A stretch of DNA of 64,000 nucleotides from an uncultured Clostridia bacterium (GCA_947089135.1 CAMUJF010000015.1:3883-67882); one strand, 5' to 3'; shown: positions 8,235 through 18,152, counted from the stretch's first letter. Notes: generated from the sequence alone by a model not told the origin. Translations and numbers: made by a program.

Positions 8235-9987
8235 ATTCCACGCTTCCCTGCTGGAGGCGGTATATCTCGCTGTAGTAGCCGTTTTCGTTTTTGAGCAGCT
8301 CCTCGTGGGTGCCCGTTTCAGAAATATTTCCGTCCTTGAGAATGATTATCTTGTCCGCGTCCTTTGCGGAGGAAATTCTCTGGGCGATGATTATTTTTGT
8401 GCATTTGAAGTCAAGAGCCGCAAGATTTTCCTGAATGTGCTTTTCGGTCTCTAAGTCAACGGCGGAGGTGGTGTCGTCCAGTATCAGGATCGCAGGGCGT
8501 ACTGCCAATGCCCTTGCAAGAGATATCCTCTGCTTCTGACCGCCCGAAAGTCCTACGCCCCGCTCGCCCACGATAGTCTCGTAACCGTCGCTGAGGTTGG
8601 CTATGAAATTATCCGCGTCGGCTGCGTGAGCGAATTTGTGAACGTCCTCCTCGGGCATATCGCTGTCTCCGAAAGCAATATTGCCGTCAATGGTATCAGA
8701 CCACAAAAGTACGTCCTGCATAGCCATACCGATATTTCTGCGCAGGGTCTCAAGCTTGATGAACCGCACGTTTACGCCGTCCACCAGAACTTCGCCACGC
8801 TTCGGGTCGTACAGTCGGGGTATCATGTTCACCAGGGTGGTTTTTCCCGAACCTGTTTCGCCCATAATGGCTACCGTCTCACCCGCGTTTATCTTGAAGC
8901 TCACATCTTTCAGTACCGGCGTTCCGTCGTAGGAAAAGCTTACGTTTTTGAACTCAACATCGCCCTTGAGCTTTTCGGACATTTTTTTTGCGTCGACTCT
9001 GTTTACAATGAACGGACGGGAGTAGTAGACCTCTACTATCTTCGAGGCGGACGCCATAAACCTTTGCAGGTCGTTGATAAGAGCGCCAACGTTTCTCATA
9101 GGGTTTGAAAGAGTCCAGATAAGTCCGCTGAAAGCCACATATTCTCCCATGGTGAGCCTGCCGGTGATGACGAATATTCCGCCCGCTATGAGCTGTACGA
9201 CTGTGAGTCCCTGCGCCGTAGTTTCTATGTACGGAAAGTATTTCAGCCATGTCATAGCCGCGGTCTTGTTGGCTTCGGAGTACTCCTTGTTCTTTTCGCT
9301 GAAACGGTCTATCTCGTAGTCCTCGCGGGCAAAGGCGCGCACAACGCGGTTTCCGGCGATATTTTCCTGAGCTGCCGTGTTGAGCTTGGAAAGCCTTTCA
9401 CGCAGATCCACGTATTTGGGACCCACGTCCTTGCGGAAGATACCCGAAATTATAAATATAAGCGGGGTCAGCGCAAGCAGACAGAGCGCCATTACCGGGT
9501 CGAGGACAAAGAAGTACACCGTTGATGTTGTGAACAGCACGATGCTTTCCAGCAGAGCCTTTATTATCCATGCAACGCTGTGGCGCACCATATCAAGGTC
9601 TCCCGAAAGGCGGGTCATTATATCGCCCGTGCTGCTGCGGTCGTAAAAAGTCATATCCTGCTTCTGAACGTTTGCGAAAAGGTAGTTCCTTATCTTTGAC
9701 AGCATACCCTGGGAGCAGACCTCGTAGAGCATATTGGAGCTGAACTGGATAACAGTCCTCACAAGGGTAAACACTATCATGCCCAGACAAAGCATAATGA
9801 GCAGACGCCTGCCGGTCACAAGATTTTCCGCGGCGTTGTCGTTGTAAATAAAGGTATCCACGATCTTTCTGCCGAAGATCGGGTTGGTAAGATACATGAT
9901 CTGTCCGATCATGGTCATGAACAGAGCAAGAATATATCTTCCCCTGTAGCCTTTCATGTTTTCCCATATCCATTTTATCTGAAACAT
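8233..9987 (-). CDS. ABC exporter half-transporter, degenerate-site subunit
   Basis: A 584-residue half-transporter with membrane domain first and ATPase second. Walker A (GETGSGKTT) and the signature LSGGQKQR are intact. The Walker B catalytic position is Asp (ILILDDTTSAVD) rather than Glu, and the switch His is replaced by Gln (IIIAQRISS). Such paired losses are typical of the non-catalytic site subunit in heterodimeric exporters. It is therefore expected to work with the product of the next gene downstream. The ATG at 9987 follows GGGAGGG. Confidence 0.92.
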   Translation of the reverse strand: MFQIKWIWENMKGYRGRYILALFMTMIGQIMYLTNPIFGRKIVDTFIYNDNAAENLVTGRRLLIMLCLGMIVFTLVRTVIQFSSNMLYEVCSQGMLSKIRNYLFANVQKQDMTFYDRSSTGDIMTRLSGDLDMVRHSVAWIIKALLESIVLFTTSTVYFFVLDPVMALCLLALTPLIFIISGIFRKDVGPKYVDLRERLSKLNTAAQENIAGNRVVRAFAREDYEIDRFSEKNKEYSEANKTAAMTWLKYFPYIETTAQGLTVVQLIAGGIFVITGRLTMGEYVAFSGLIWTLSNPMRNVGALINDLQRFMASASKIVEVYYSRPFIVNRVDAKKMSEKLKGDVEFKNVSFSYDGTPVLKDVSFKINAGETVAIMGETGSGKTTLVNMIPRLYDPKRGEVLVDGVNVRFIKLETLRRNIGMAMQDVLLWSDTIDGNIAFGDSDMPEEDVHKFAHAADADNFIANLSDGYETIVGERGVGLSGGQKQRISLARALAVRPAILILDDTTSAVDLETEKHIQENLAALDFKCTKIIIAQRISSAKDADKIIILKDGNISETGTHEELLKNENGYYSEIYRLQQGSVE

Positions 9988-10234
9988 ATTGAACCCTCCC
10001 CGCGCAAAAACGGTCTTTGACTTTAAACTTTATCGTACACCGAAACCGCGGACTTTCTTTAATTTTAGTTATCCGCGCCGAAACAATTTAAGCCTTATTA
10101 TAACAGATTAAAAAAAAAAATAAAGGGGTTTGCGATAAATTCTTTCCGTCGTTTGCAACGAATTTTTTCCTCATTTTCAAATATGATTTGTGGAAATTTC
10201 TGTTTAAACGTTTAATGGTAAATTATAGCAGCAA

Positions 10235-10268
10235 ATAAAAAACGGAGCACTCACGTGCCCCGCGTTTT
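10235..10268 (-). terminator. Terminator after the TSUP permease gene
   Basis: On the minus strand CGGGGCAC and GTGCTCCG pair around GTGA and are followed by a T run. The remaining DNA between 9988 and 10234 is AT-rich, with a TATAAT-like -10 (10097-10102, minus) but no clear -35 and no other feature. Confidence 0.7.
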
Positions 10269-10279
10269 ACGCTTAAAAC

Positions 10280-11053
10280 TTAAAAAATGTACTCCGTAAA
10301 AATCATAACAACGCCGAGCGACAGCAGTACTCCTCCCACCGCCCTGTTCAGGACTTTCGGAGAAGCCTTGTTTGCAAACCGCGCCGCAATGGCAGCTCCC
10401 GCAAGAGTGAAAATTATGCACATTGCAAGAATAAAAATATCGGGTACCGCGCCGTCTATAACGAAGTGGGAAGCCGCTCCCGTCAGCGCGGTAAAGCTCA
10501 TGATAAACACGCTCGTACCCACCGCCGTTTTAAGCTCGTATCCCAGCACGCTTGTCAGAACAAACAGCATCATCATGCCGCCTCCCGCGCCCACAAATCC
10601 GCATATAAAGCCTATCATCATTCCGCACAAAACGGACTGTACCGCCGCGGTCTTTTTGTCCTTTTTCATCATCTTGCTTTCAGTGGCGGTAACAGGCTTT
10701 ACAAGAAACTTTACTCCAAGCAGAGTGGTCATTATCACTGAAAACCCGCCTATCGCCGTACCCGGAAGAAGTGAAGCGATAAAGCTTCCGATCAGCGTAA
10801 AGCACAGCACGGATATCATCATTATCACGCCATTGCGGATATCCAGATTCTTGTTTTTTCCGTATGTGTACGCCGAAGCTGCGGAGGCCAAAACGTCGGA
10901 GGCAAGGGCTATTCCCACTGCCTGATAGGGTTCAACGTTCAGAAAGGTTATGAGCATGGGGGATATGACAGCGGCGGCGGAAAGTCCGGCTATTCCCGTA
11001 CCCAAACCCGCCCCCAGTCCCGCTATAAGTGAAACGATTATTTTTACAAGCAT
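10280..11053 (-). CDS. TSUP/TauE-SafE family membrane permease
   Basis: A very hydrophobic 257-residue protein with about eight membrane spans in two related halves. It has the glycine-rich N-terminal segment GLGAGLGTGIAGLSAAA and the second-half signature CGFVGAGGGMMML, both typical of TauE/SafE exporters. Family members move sulfite, sulfoacetate or related anions, or have unknown substrates. The ATG at 11053 is preferred over an upstream start because AAGGACT precedes it, and it follows the maf stop codon by one base, suggesting coupling. Confidence 0.85.
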   Translation of the reverse strand: MLVKIIVSLIAGLGAGLGTGIAGLSAAAVISPMLITFLNVEPYQAVGIALASDVLASAASAYTYGKNKNLDIRNGVIMMISVLCFTLIGSFIASLLPGTAIGGFSVIMTTLLGVKFLVKPVTATESKMMKKDKKTAAVQSVLCGMMIGFICGFVGAGGGMMMLFVLTSVLGYELKTAVGTSVFIMSFTALTGAASHFVIDGAVPDIFILAMCIIFTLAGAAIAARFANKASPKVLNRAVGGVLLSLGVVMIFTEYIF

Positions 11054-11054
11054 T

Positions 11055-11633
11055 TTACAAGAGTCCTTTCTCAATTGATTCGGCAAATGAAGCTAATTCC
11101 CTTTTAAGCCTTGCGGCGGGAAGTCCCATTACCGTGAAAAAATCCCCCTCTATGCCCTTTATAAGTATGCAGCCCTCACCCTGTATCCCGTATGCGCCCG
11201 CCTTGTCCATAGGGTCTCCGGTGGCAATGTAGGCGCGTATCTCTTCGTCCGACAGCGGATAAAATTCCACTTTTGTTGATTCCGAAAAGCTTCTCTTTTT
11301 TTCTCCGTTGGAAATGCAGACTCCCGTTACCACCCTGTGGACTTTTCCGGAAAGCATTTTCAGCATTCGGTAAGCGTCCTCTTCGTCAGCAGGCTTTCCC
11401 AGTATTTCGCCGTCGACGATCACCACTGTGTCGCTGCCTATGACAATGCTTTCGGGGTGCAGCGCGGAAACGTGTTCCGCCTTTTTTACCGCGAGAAATT
11501 CCGCACTGTTGTCGGCGGATATGCCCTTTGGCAAAGTTTCGTCAACGTCCGCGGGAATTATATCAAAATGCGGAACAACATACCCCAGCAGTTCCTTTCG
11601 TCTCGGAGAAGCCGAGGCGAGGATAACGTCCAT
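11055..11633 (-). CDS. maf: Maf-like nucleotide pyrophosphatase
   Basis: The 192-residue product starts MDVILASASPRRKELL, the phosphate-binding Maf signature. It also has SDTVVIVDGEILGKP with the conserved acidic residue and the GDPMDKAGAYGIQG loop. Maf proteins hydrolyse dTTP/UTP or modified nucleotides and are linked to septum inhibition in Bacillus. The start at 11633 follows AAAGGAC and matches the family N-terminus; the longer reading frame upstream is not needed. It is probably cotranscribed with the fused ABC gene before it and the permease after it. Confidence 0.92.
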   Translation of the reverse strand: MDVILASASPRRKELLGYVVPHFDIIPADVDETLPKGISADNSAEFLAVKKAEHVSALHPESIVIGSDTVVIVDGEILGKPADEEDAYRMLKMLSGKVHRVVTGVCISNGEKKRSFSESTKVEFYPLSDEEIRAYIATGDPMDKAGAYGIQGEGCILIKGIEGDFFTVMGLPAARLKRELASFAESIEKGLL

Positions 11634-11664
11634 TTTATCAGTCCTTTTCAACGATATTATACAA

Positions 11665-14388
11665 TTATTCCGACCTGAGAGCGGCAACAGGGTCTTTCTT
11701 AGCTGCAACGCCCGATGGGATAAGTCCCGCGATAAGCGTGAGGATCATGCTTATAACAACGAGAGCCGTTCCTCCTACGGGAGGCAGACTGCACAGCTCC
11801 TTTACGTCCGTAAGGTGTTCGATTATCATATTTATCGGAATGTTAAGCAGGAGCGTCACAAGTATTCCCAGCGCGCCCGAGGTGAAGCCGATAATAAGTG
11901 TTTCCGCGTTGAATACCCGGGAAATATCCTTTTTGGAAGCTCCTATGGCTCTGAGCACGCCTATTTCCTTTGTGCGCTCCAGTACCGAGATATAGGTGAT
12001 AATGCCGATCATTATTGAGGACACCACAAGCGATATTGCCACAAACGCTATCAGGATATAGCTTATGGCGTTAATTATTGTAGTAACGCTGCTCATCATA
12101 ATGCCCATAATGTCGGTGTACTGTATGCAGAGGTCGTCCTCGCCCGCGTCGGTCTTACGCTGATTATAATCGTCGATTATGTCGGTAATGTACTCCTTTG
12201 ACTCGAAGTCTACGGGATAAATGCTTATAGAGCTTGGGCTGTCAAGGTCTGATACGCCCATGACCGCAAGGTTTTCCTCATAGGTAGATTTGGATACGGT
12301 CGGGTCGTCGGGAGCATTTGAAGCCGCCTCAGCAGCAAGCTGCTCCCCGAAAGAAGCGGCTATCTGATCGTCGGGCATACCCATTTGCTGAGCCGCCGCT
12401 ATCTGTTCCGACATCACCGCCTGAGTTTCGGGATCGAGCGTTGCAATATACGCCTGCAATTCCTCCATAGTCATGGCGGAGGCTTCGGACGCTTCGGGAA
12501 CTTCGGCAGACGTTTCACCGTCCTCGTCGGTTTCAACAGTGTTTGCAAATGGCAGCCCCGTGAACACGTCGGTGTCCGGATTTTCTTTTTGCTGCTTTAC
12601 TATTTCGCTGTCGTTCACCTTGTTAATAAGGTGAGTCATAAGCTCCGATTTATAACCGATAGAGCCTATCTCGTTAGCCGCAGCGGTACTGTCTGCGGGG
12701 CGGATAATCCCCACTATTTCAATGTCCTCGGCTTCGTTTATGCGCTCCGTCATGAAATCGTCGTCGGAGCTTTTGTCTATCCATATTCCGTTTTCCTCGT
12801 CGTAATAATCGGTATTCACAAACAGCTTGAATTTAAGTCCCAGCAGATCGTCAAAATCTATTGATTCAACGGTGTTTATTTCCTCGACGGTCTCGCCGTT
12901 TATCGTGCGCTGAACCGCGTCGGTAAGCTCGGCGTTATCCAGTACGCCAAGGCTGTACAAAGTGTAGTCCGTCACCTGATTATATTTATTGACGATAAGC
13001 ACGACCTCGTTTGCGCTTTCGGGCATATGCCCCGCAAGAATGTCGTACTGGGAGTCAAGAATTTCCTGCTTTGAGATAAGCTCTTTCCATATGCTGAACA
13101 TACCCGACATCATGGAGTTTTCATACATTTGGTTCATTTCGGACATATGGGAAAGTCCCATGCTGTCGTATACTGCGGTAGGATTCACGCGGTAAGGACC
13201 GTCGGCCGTGTCCGCCTTGTAGATAGTCAGCGGCGTTTGGTAGGAATACTTTATATCGCTCACAAGGTTTTGGATATCGCTTTCACCGCTTTCAAGAAAC
13301 GTCTTGAAAGTTTTCAGATCGTTGGAGGCGATCTCCGCGAACATGGCTTCCATCATGGTAGTCATAACGTTCTGGGGATATATTTTTCCGTTCTCGAAGT
13401 CCTCTCCGTTCGCCTGCGCTAAGGACATCATGGTGGTCATCATTGTGGTCATATCAATGGAGGTGCTTTCTATCGTCAGCGGATAGCTTGACAGGGTGTC
13501 CTCCTGAACGCGGTCGATGTAGTCCTGCGCGCCGCTTGACAGGGACATTATCAGCGCAATGCCGATTATGCCGATAGAGCCCGCAAAGGCTGTCATAAAG
13601 GTGCGTCCCTTTTTAGTCATAAGATTGTTCAGGGACAGCGCCAAAGCCGTGAAAAAGGACATGGAAGTCTTTCTGTCCGCCGTGCCCTTTCCCTTGGCTT
13701 CGGAAGCTCCGTCAAATGGATCGGAATCGCTTTTCACCTCGCCGTCCAACAGACGGATTATCCTTGTGGAGTACTTTTCCGCAAGTTCGGGATTGTGGGT
13801 AACCATAATAATGAGCTTATCCTTTGCGATCTCTTTCAGAAGCTCCATTATCTGCACGCTTGTTTCGGAATCCAGCGCGCCCGTGGGTTCGTCCGCAAGA
13901 ATGATGTCGGGCTCGTTTACAAGAGCGCGGGCAATGGCAACGCGCTGCATCTGCCCGCCCGACATCTGATTGGGCTTTTTGTTAAGCTGATTGCCCAGTC
14001 CCACCTTTTCCAGAGCCTCCGCCGCACGTCTGCGCCGCTCCGTTTTGGATACGCCGGAAAGAGTAAGGGCAAGCTCCACGTTGGACAGTACGGTCTGGTG
14101 AGGAATAAGATTGTAGCTCTGGAAAACGAATCCCACCGAATGGTTTCGGTACGTGTCCCAATCCCTGTCCCTGTACTGTTTTGTGGACTTGCCGTTGATG
14201 ATGAGGTCGCCGCTTGTGTACTGGTCGAGACCTCCTATAATATTGAGCAGAGTGGTTTTTCCGCAGCCCGAGGGACCCAGAACGGAAACAAACTCGTTCT
14301 CGCGGAACTTTACGCTTATGCCTCTGAGAGCGCGGATATCCGAGCCGCCCGCGGAGTAATTCTTGACAATGCTGTTAAGTTCAAGCAT
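11665..14388 (-). CDS. Fused ABC transporter: LolD/MacB-type ATPase plus FtsX permease
   Basis: A 907-residue fusion. Residues 1-225 are an ATPase with GPSGCGKTT, MSGGQMQR, IILADEPTGALD and the VTHN switch. A first membrane span follows near 265. A large extracellular region (about 290-760) with an acidic Ala-rich stretch comes next, then three spans (about 775-900) with the FtsX hallmark RTKEIGVLRAIGASKKDI. This is the type VII (MacB-like) architecture, used for mechanical work on peptides, lipoproteins or signals rather than simple transport. The ATG at 14388 has AGAAAGGAAAG upstream. Confidence 0.9.
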   Translation of the reverse strand: MLELNSIVKNYSAGGSDIRALRGISVKFRENEFVSVLGPSGCGKTTLLNIIGGLDQYTSGDLIINGKSTKQYRDRDWDTYRNHSVGFVFQSYNLIPHQTVLSNVELALTLSGVSKTERRRRAAEALEKVGLGNQLNKKPNQMSGGQMQRVAIARALVNEPDIILADEPTGALDSETSVQIMELLKEIAKDKLIIMVTHNPELAEKYSTRIIRLLDGEVKSDSDPFDGASEAKGKGTADRKTSMSFFTALALSLNNLMTKKGRTFMTAFAGSIGIIGIALIMSLSSGAQDYIDRVQEDTLSSYPLTIESTSIDMTTMMTTMMSLAQANGEDFENGKIYPQNVMTTMMEAMFAEIASNDLKTFKTFLESGESDIQNLVSDIKYSYQTPLTIYKADTADGPYRVNPTAVYDSMGLSHMSEMNQMYENSMMSGMFSIWKELISKQEILDSQYDILAGHMPESANEVVLIVNKYNQVTDYTLYSLGVLDNAELTDAVQRTINGETVEEINTVESIDFDDLLGLKFKLFVNTDYYDEENGIWIDKSSDDDFMTERINEAEDIEIVGIIRPADSTAAANEIGSIGYKSELMTHLINKVNDSEIVKQQKENPDTDVFTGLPFANTVETDEDGETSAEVPEASEASAMTMEELQAYIATLDPETQAVMSEQIAAAQQMGMPDDQIAASFGEQLAAEAASNAPDDPTVSKSTYEENLAVMGVSDLDSPSSISIYPVDFESKEYITDIIDDYNQRKTDAGEDDLCIQYTDIMGIMMSSVTTIINAISYILIAFVAISLVVSSIMIGIITYISVLERTKEIGVLRAIGASKKDISRVFNAETLIIGFTSGALGILVTLLLNIPINMIIEHLTDVKELCSLPPVGGTALVVISMILTLIAGLIPSGVAAKKDPVAALRSE

Positions 14389-14576
14389 GGAGACTTTCCT
14401 TTCTCTTTAAAATTTCCAAAATCAACTACATAAAGTATACTTGAAAATCTCTGTGATTTTTTTAACGTTTCATTAAGATTGTATAAATATTAACATAGTT
14501 ACCTATGCTTTATCTGTACTGCTCCGCAAGGGAGCAAAAATGTTGCATTGACGCCGTACGCCGAACTGAAATTTAC

Positions 14577-14676
14577 TTAAGGCAACACCGCGCAAAGAGC
14601 GGATCACGCCTTTGCCGCACACAGACTTGCATATTTTTCGTCTCTGTACGACAATCCTTGTGCGGTATTGCCTTAA
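14577..14676. repeat. Palindromic repeat family B, MITE-like copy
   Basis: Terminal inverted repeats of about 21 bases (TTAAGGCAACACCGCGCAAAG, cut here to its first 20-base core AAGGCAACACCGCGC, against AAGGCAATACCGCAC inverted) bound 100 bases with no gene. The same terminus appears at the right edge of the window (63949 on). It occupies much of the 385-base gap between 14389 and 14773. Confidence 0.6.
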
Positions 14677-14711
14677 AAATGCGATGATATGCATAAATTT
14701 TCATTTGCCTA

Positions 14712-14740
14712 TTGACATATGATATTATATATTGTATAAT
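14712..14740 (+). promoter_or_regulatory. Promoter of the 109-residue unknown gene
   Basis: TTGACA (14712-14717) and TATAAT (14735-14740) are 17 bases apart. A GGAAAGG ribosome site and the ATG at 14774 follow. Confidence 0.75.
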
Positions 14741-14773
14741 ATATTTACAAATTAACGGAAAGGTCGTGTCAAA

Positions 14774-15103
14774 ATGTTTGGAAACAAGGTCATCGCAGGA
14801 TACCGCGAGGGCGAATGCGTTCGTTTAGAAAACGGTCTTGTGCTTATCGGACAGGAAGCCGTTGCAAAATGGACGGTCGAAGACTGGGAGGTGATCTCCG
14901 AGGAAAAGAATATTTCCCTTGCAAGCGGCTTGCTGAGAGGCGTCGCGGGAAAAATAATTCTCGGTCCGTGGGGTGTTTTAGCTGCGCTGACCGCCAGAAA
15001 GAAAGGCGTTTATTCGGTCGCCCTGCAATGGAAAAACGGAAAGAAAAGTCTGCTTGAAACCGATGAAAGGGTTTATAAGGCTATAGTTAAAAATCTTTTC
15101 TGA
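14774..15103 (+). CDS. Unknown 109-residue protein
   Basis: A small protein I do not recognise. The first half reads as short beta strands (VIAGYREGECVRLENGLVLI). A glycine-rich hydrophobic stretch (LLRGVAGKIILGPWGVLAAL, about residues 53-72) could enter a membrane or act as a glycine zipper. The C-terminal part is again beta-like and basic. It has its own consensus promoter and terminator, so it is a single-gene unit. The layout resembles small PH-like or short-helix proteins of Firmicutes, but that is a guess. Confidence 0.7.
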   Translation: MFGNKVIAGYREGECVRLENGLVLIGQEAVAKWTVEDWEVISEEKNISLASGLLRGVAGKIILGPWGVLAALTARKKGVYSVALQWKNGKKSLLETDERVYKAIVKNLF

Positions 15104-15135
15104 GAGCCGCTCCGTATGACCGCGGCAAAGCGTTT

Positions 15136-15180
15136 AACGATCTGCATTTCGGCTTCAGCGGAGTGCGGATCGTTTTTCCT
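15136..15180 (+). terminator. Terminator after the unknown gene
   Basis: AACGATCTGCA pairs imperfectly with TGCGGATCGTT and is followed by TTTTTCC. The rest of the gap to 15385 is AT-rich, with a TATAAT at 15311-15316 that probably serves the next gene, though its -35 is weak. Confidence 0.65.
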
Positions 15181-15385
15181 TACAGACATCGTCCATTGCC
15201 GCACAATTAAAATCCGCTGAAAAAGCAATATATTTTTTTACCGCTGTTTGTTAAAAACGCTGAAAAAAATAAAATGCAAGAAAACTGTTTTAAATTTGCA
15301 GCCGATATGTTATAATAATTAAAGATTATTATAACTTGGCAGTGCTTTATTATTTGACGGGGTGTTCCCTAAGGAGCTTTAAATT

Positions 15386-17989
15386 ATGTCCAAAAATACA
15401 TATGCGGGAAATACAAAATATTCAAGGAGGATCATTTCAAGATTCCTTGTCCTTGTGGCAGTTTTGCTGACTGTTTTCGGAGCCATGTCCTTTGTGCTTA
15501 CCCGGATAAACGTTTCGGCAAATTCCGCTCAGGTCATGAATAATACCGGAGCGCTTGTTTCGGGACTCCTTAACGATCACATAACGGCTGCCGCGTCAGG
15601 TCTTGACGTGATAACCTCCGATCCGCTTACCGAGGCGTATATGATCGAGCTTAATTCCGCTGAACCGGGCGCGGATCCGCTTGGGATAATCACAGGCTTT
15701 ACAGACGCTCCGACGCTTGCGGATATTCTTGACAATGCCTGTTCAAAAAACTCCGGCGCAGTTTCCGCGTGGATAGTTTCAGAAAGCAGCGGCATACTTG
15801 TCGGCAGCAAAGACGGCGAGGTTCAGATATTGTCTTCCGAGGAATACGGTCTGAAGGAACGCTCCTGGTATCAGAAGTATAATTCCGGCGCATTGGTCAG
15901 CAAATACATTTGCCTTGAGACCGCTCCCGGACTTTTTACCCCAGACGAAAACGTTGTTACGGTGATCTCTCCCCTTGTTTCCGGAGGGAACACTTACGCA
16001 TTCTGCGGCATTGAGATCAAAGCCGACAGCATTTTTTCGGTTCTTTCCAAATACACGTTCAATTCGGGAAGCTACCCTATAGTGGCTTGCGGTTCGACTG
16101 TGCTGTACAGCCCGTCGCAGTTCGGCTTCTCCGAAAATTTTTCTTTGTCGGATCAGCCGCTGGAAAACGTTATATCACAGAAATTCATATCGCCCGGCAT
16201 AGTGGACAGCTATGTTTACGGAGGCGAAACCGTTTACTACTACAGGGAAACAAGCACGGTCAGCGGTTGGAACGTTATTGTGCTTTTTGACAGCGACGAG
16301 ATCAACGGCAACGTTTACCGCACGTTCGGTCAGCAGCTTATCGCCCTCGCCTGCCTTGCGGCTTTGGCGTTTATTTTCGGCGTCAATATCCTTAAACACG
16401 AAAGCGCGGGTCTTAACGAGCTTTGCGGCTGTACCGAAGAGATCGCCGCCGGAAACCTTAACTACCGTATTAAAATATCCGGAAAAACAGAGATAGCCGC
16501 TGCGGCAGCAAATATAAACAGGATCGCCGAGATCATACAGGCAAAGAACACGGTCATAGGCAGCTTTGACACCACCGATACCCTTACGGGACTTAACAAC
16601 CGCGTAAGTCTTTATGAATATATCGACGACATGATCCGCACACGCGGGGACGGCAGAAGCCGCTTTGCGGTCATGTTCATGGACGTGGACAACTTCAAAT
16701 GGATCAACGAAACACTCGGTCATACCTACGGAGACGCGGTTCTCGCCGCTTTCGGCAAGGAACTGAAACGTTTGCAGTACCCGGTTTTCCGTTTCAGCGG
16801 CGACGAATTCATCATTGTAAAGGAATTCGACACGGATTCCTCGGCGGTGTATGAAGTTCTCGAAAAGCTTCACTCCAGCTTTGACAAGCCGCTGGAGATA
16901 ATCAACGACAACATTTACATTAAATTTTCCATAGGCGTTTCTATTTATCCCGACGACGACCTTACCCCCGACCTGCTTCTTCGCGACGCGGAGCTTGCCC
17001 TTCACCGCGCTAAGGAATCCGGCAAGGACAGAGTGGCGTTCTATACCAATTCCTGCAAAAGCCGCAGTATGTACAGCAAAGCGGCTATCGCCCGCAGCCT
17101 GAGCGACGCTTTGAAAAACGGCGAGCTGCTGCTTCACTACCAGCCTATTATTTCCACCACCTCCTGCGATATTCACGGCTTCGAGGTGCTGCTCAGGTGG
17201 AACAGTCCCGAATTCGGGATAGTTCCTCCCGCCGAGTTTATAGGAGTTGCAGAGGAAAGCGGAGAGATAGTCCAGATAGGAACATGGATATTCGAGAGCG
17301 CCTGCCGTACTCTGAAGCAGATAAACGAGACGCTCAATCCAAACGTAATAATGTCGATAAACGTTTCTCCTATCCAGCTCCGCAGGGACAATTATCTTGA
17401 ACACGTAAAAAGAGTTATCGACATAACTCAGGTCAACCCAAAGAATATCCAGATCGAAATAACCGAAAGTACGCTGATAGACTTTACCGATTCCAAGAGC
17501 AGCGTTATCAGCGAGATAAACGATCTGGGCATCGCTCTTGCTCTGGACGATTTCGGCACGGGCTACTCATCGCTTAACTATCTGAAAAACTTCCCGATAA
17601 AGTGCCTTAAGATCGACAAGTCCTTTATTGACGAGATCAACAACAATCAGCGGGACTACGCTATTACCGACTCAATAATCGACCTTGTTCACAATCTGGG
17701 AATACACACTGTTGCGGAGGGCATTGAGACCGTGGGACAGTATAACTTCCTTGCGGATATGAAGTGCGATTATATTCAGGGCTTCCTGATGAGCAAGCCT
17801 CTGGACGAAGCGGCGGCGATAGAATTTGTGGAAAGATACGACGCTCTCCACAAGCCCGACAAGCGTATGCTTGAAGAAAACGAGAAAAAGCTCGCTCACG
17901 AAAGGGAGGAGAAGGATCGCCGCAAGCAGGAAAACGGCAGCGGCGATTCACAGGAAAAATTTACAGAGGATTTTATCATTTCAAAATAA
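15386..17989 (+). CDS. Membrane Cache-HAMP-GGDEF-EAL cyclic-di-GMP protein
   Basis: 867 residues. A first membrane span (about 18-38) is followed by an extracellular Cache-like sensor, a second span near 315-335 and a HAMP segment (about 336-390). The GGDEF domain has the active-site variant SGDEF (FRFSGDEF). The EAL domain has EVLLRW in place of EALLRW but keeps the metal and catalytic residues: the NVSP Asn, EITES, DDFGTGYSSL, LKIDKSF, AEGIE and QGF. Cyclase activity is possible because Ser is tolerated at the first Gly, and phosphodiesterase activity looks intact. The C-terminal tail is charged and probably helical. Confidence 0.9.
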   Translation: MSKNTYAGNTKYSRRIISRFLVLVAVLLTVFGAMSFVLTRINVSANSAQVMNNTGALVSGLLNDHITAAASGLDVITSDPLTEAYMIELNSAEPGADPLGIITGFTDAPTLADILDNACSKNSGAVSAWIVSESSGILVGSKDGEVQILSSEEYGLKERSWYQKYNSGALVSKYICLETAPGLFTPDENVVTVISPLVSGGNTYAFCGIEIKADSIFSVLSKYTFNSGSYPIVACGSTVLYSPSQFGFSENFSLSDQPLENVISQKFISPGIVDSYVYGGETVYYYRETSTVSGWNVIVLFDSDEINGNVYRTFGQQLIALACLAALAFIFGVNILKHESAGLNELCGCTEEIAAGNLNYRIKISGKTEIAAAAANINRIAEIIQAKNTVIGSFDTTDTLTGLNNRVSLYEYIDDMIRTRGDGRSRFAVMFMDVDNFKWINETLGHTYGDAVLAAFGKELKRLQYPVFRFSGDEFIIVKEFDTDSSAVYEVLEKLHSSFDKPLEIINDNIYIKFSIGVSIYPDDDLTPDLLLRDAELALHRAKESGKDRVAFYTNSCKSRSMYSKAAIARSLSDALKNGELLLHYQPIISTTSCDIHGFEVLLRWNSPEFGIVPPAEFIGVAEESGEIVQIGTWIFESACRTLKQINETLNPNVIMSINVSPIQLRRDNYLEHVKRVIDITQVNPKNIQIEITESTLIDFTDSKSSVISEINDLGIALALDDFGTGYSSLNYLKNFPIKCLKIDKSFIDEINNNQRDYAITDSIIDLVHNLGIHTVAEGIETVGQYNFLADMKCDYIQGFLMSKPLDEAAAIEFVERYDALHKPDKRMLEENEKKLAHEREEKDRRKQENGSGDSQEKFTEDFIISK

Positions 17990-18023
17990 AAAGACCTGCC
18001 TTATACCGATCCCTTATTAGAAT

Positions 18024-18057
18024 TACCGCCCGAACGCAAACGTCCGGGCGGTTTTTG
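18024..18057 (+). terminator. Terminator after the GGDEF-EAL gene
   Basis: ACCGCCCGAACG and CGTCCGGGCGGT form a strong stem followed by TTTTT. Just before it (18003-18023) lies a degenerate left end of repeat family A (GATCCCTTATTAGAATTA). Confidence 0.85.
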
Positions 18058-18123
18058 CCTTTAGCTGCCGCAAAATCCGTCAAAATGCACAAACAGAACC
18101 TGCAAGGTTTTTCTTCCGAACTA

Positions 18124-18152
18124 TTGATTTTTACCCTTTAAAGTGATATAAT
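18124..18152 (+). promoter_or_regulatory. Promoter of the acyl-CoA synthetase gene
   Basis: TTGATT (18124-18129), a 17-base spacer and TATAAT (18147-18152) precede the start codon at 18198. Confidence 0.7.

Noticed and set aside
16175..17404. A 409-codon minus-strand frame inside the GGDEF-EAL gene
   Set aside because: It lies wholly opposite a well-supported coding region and shows no motif.
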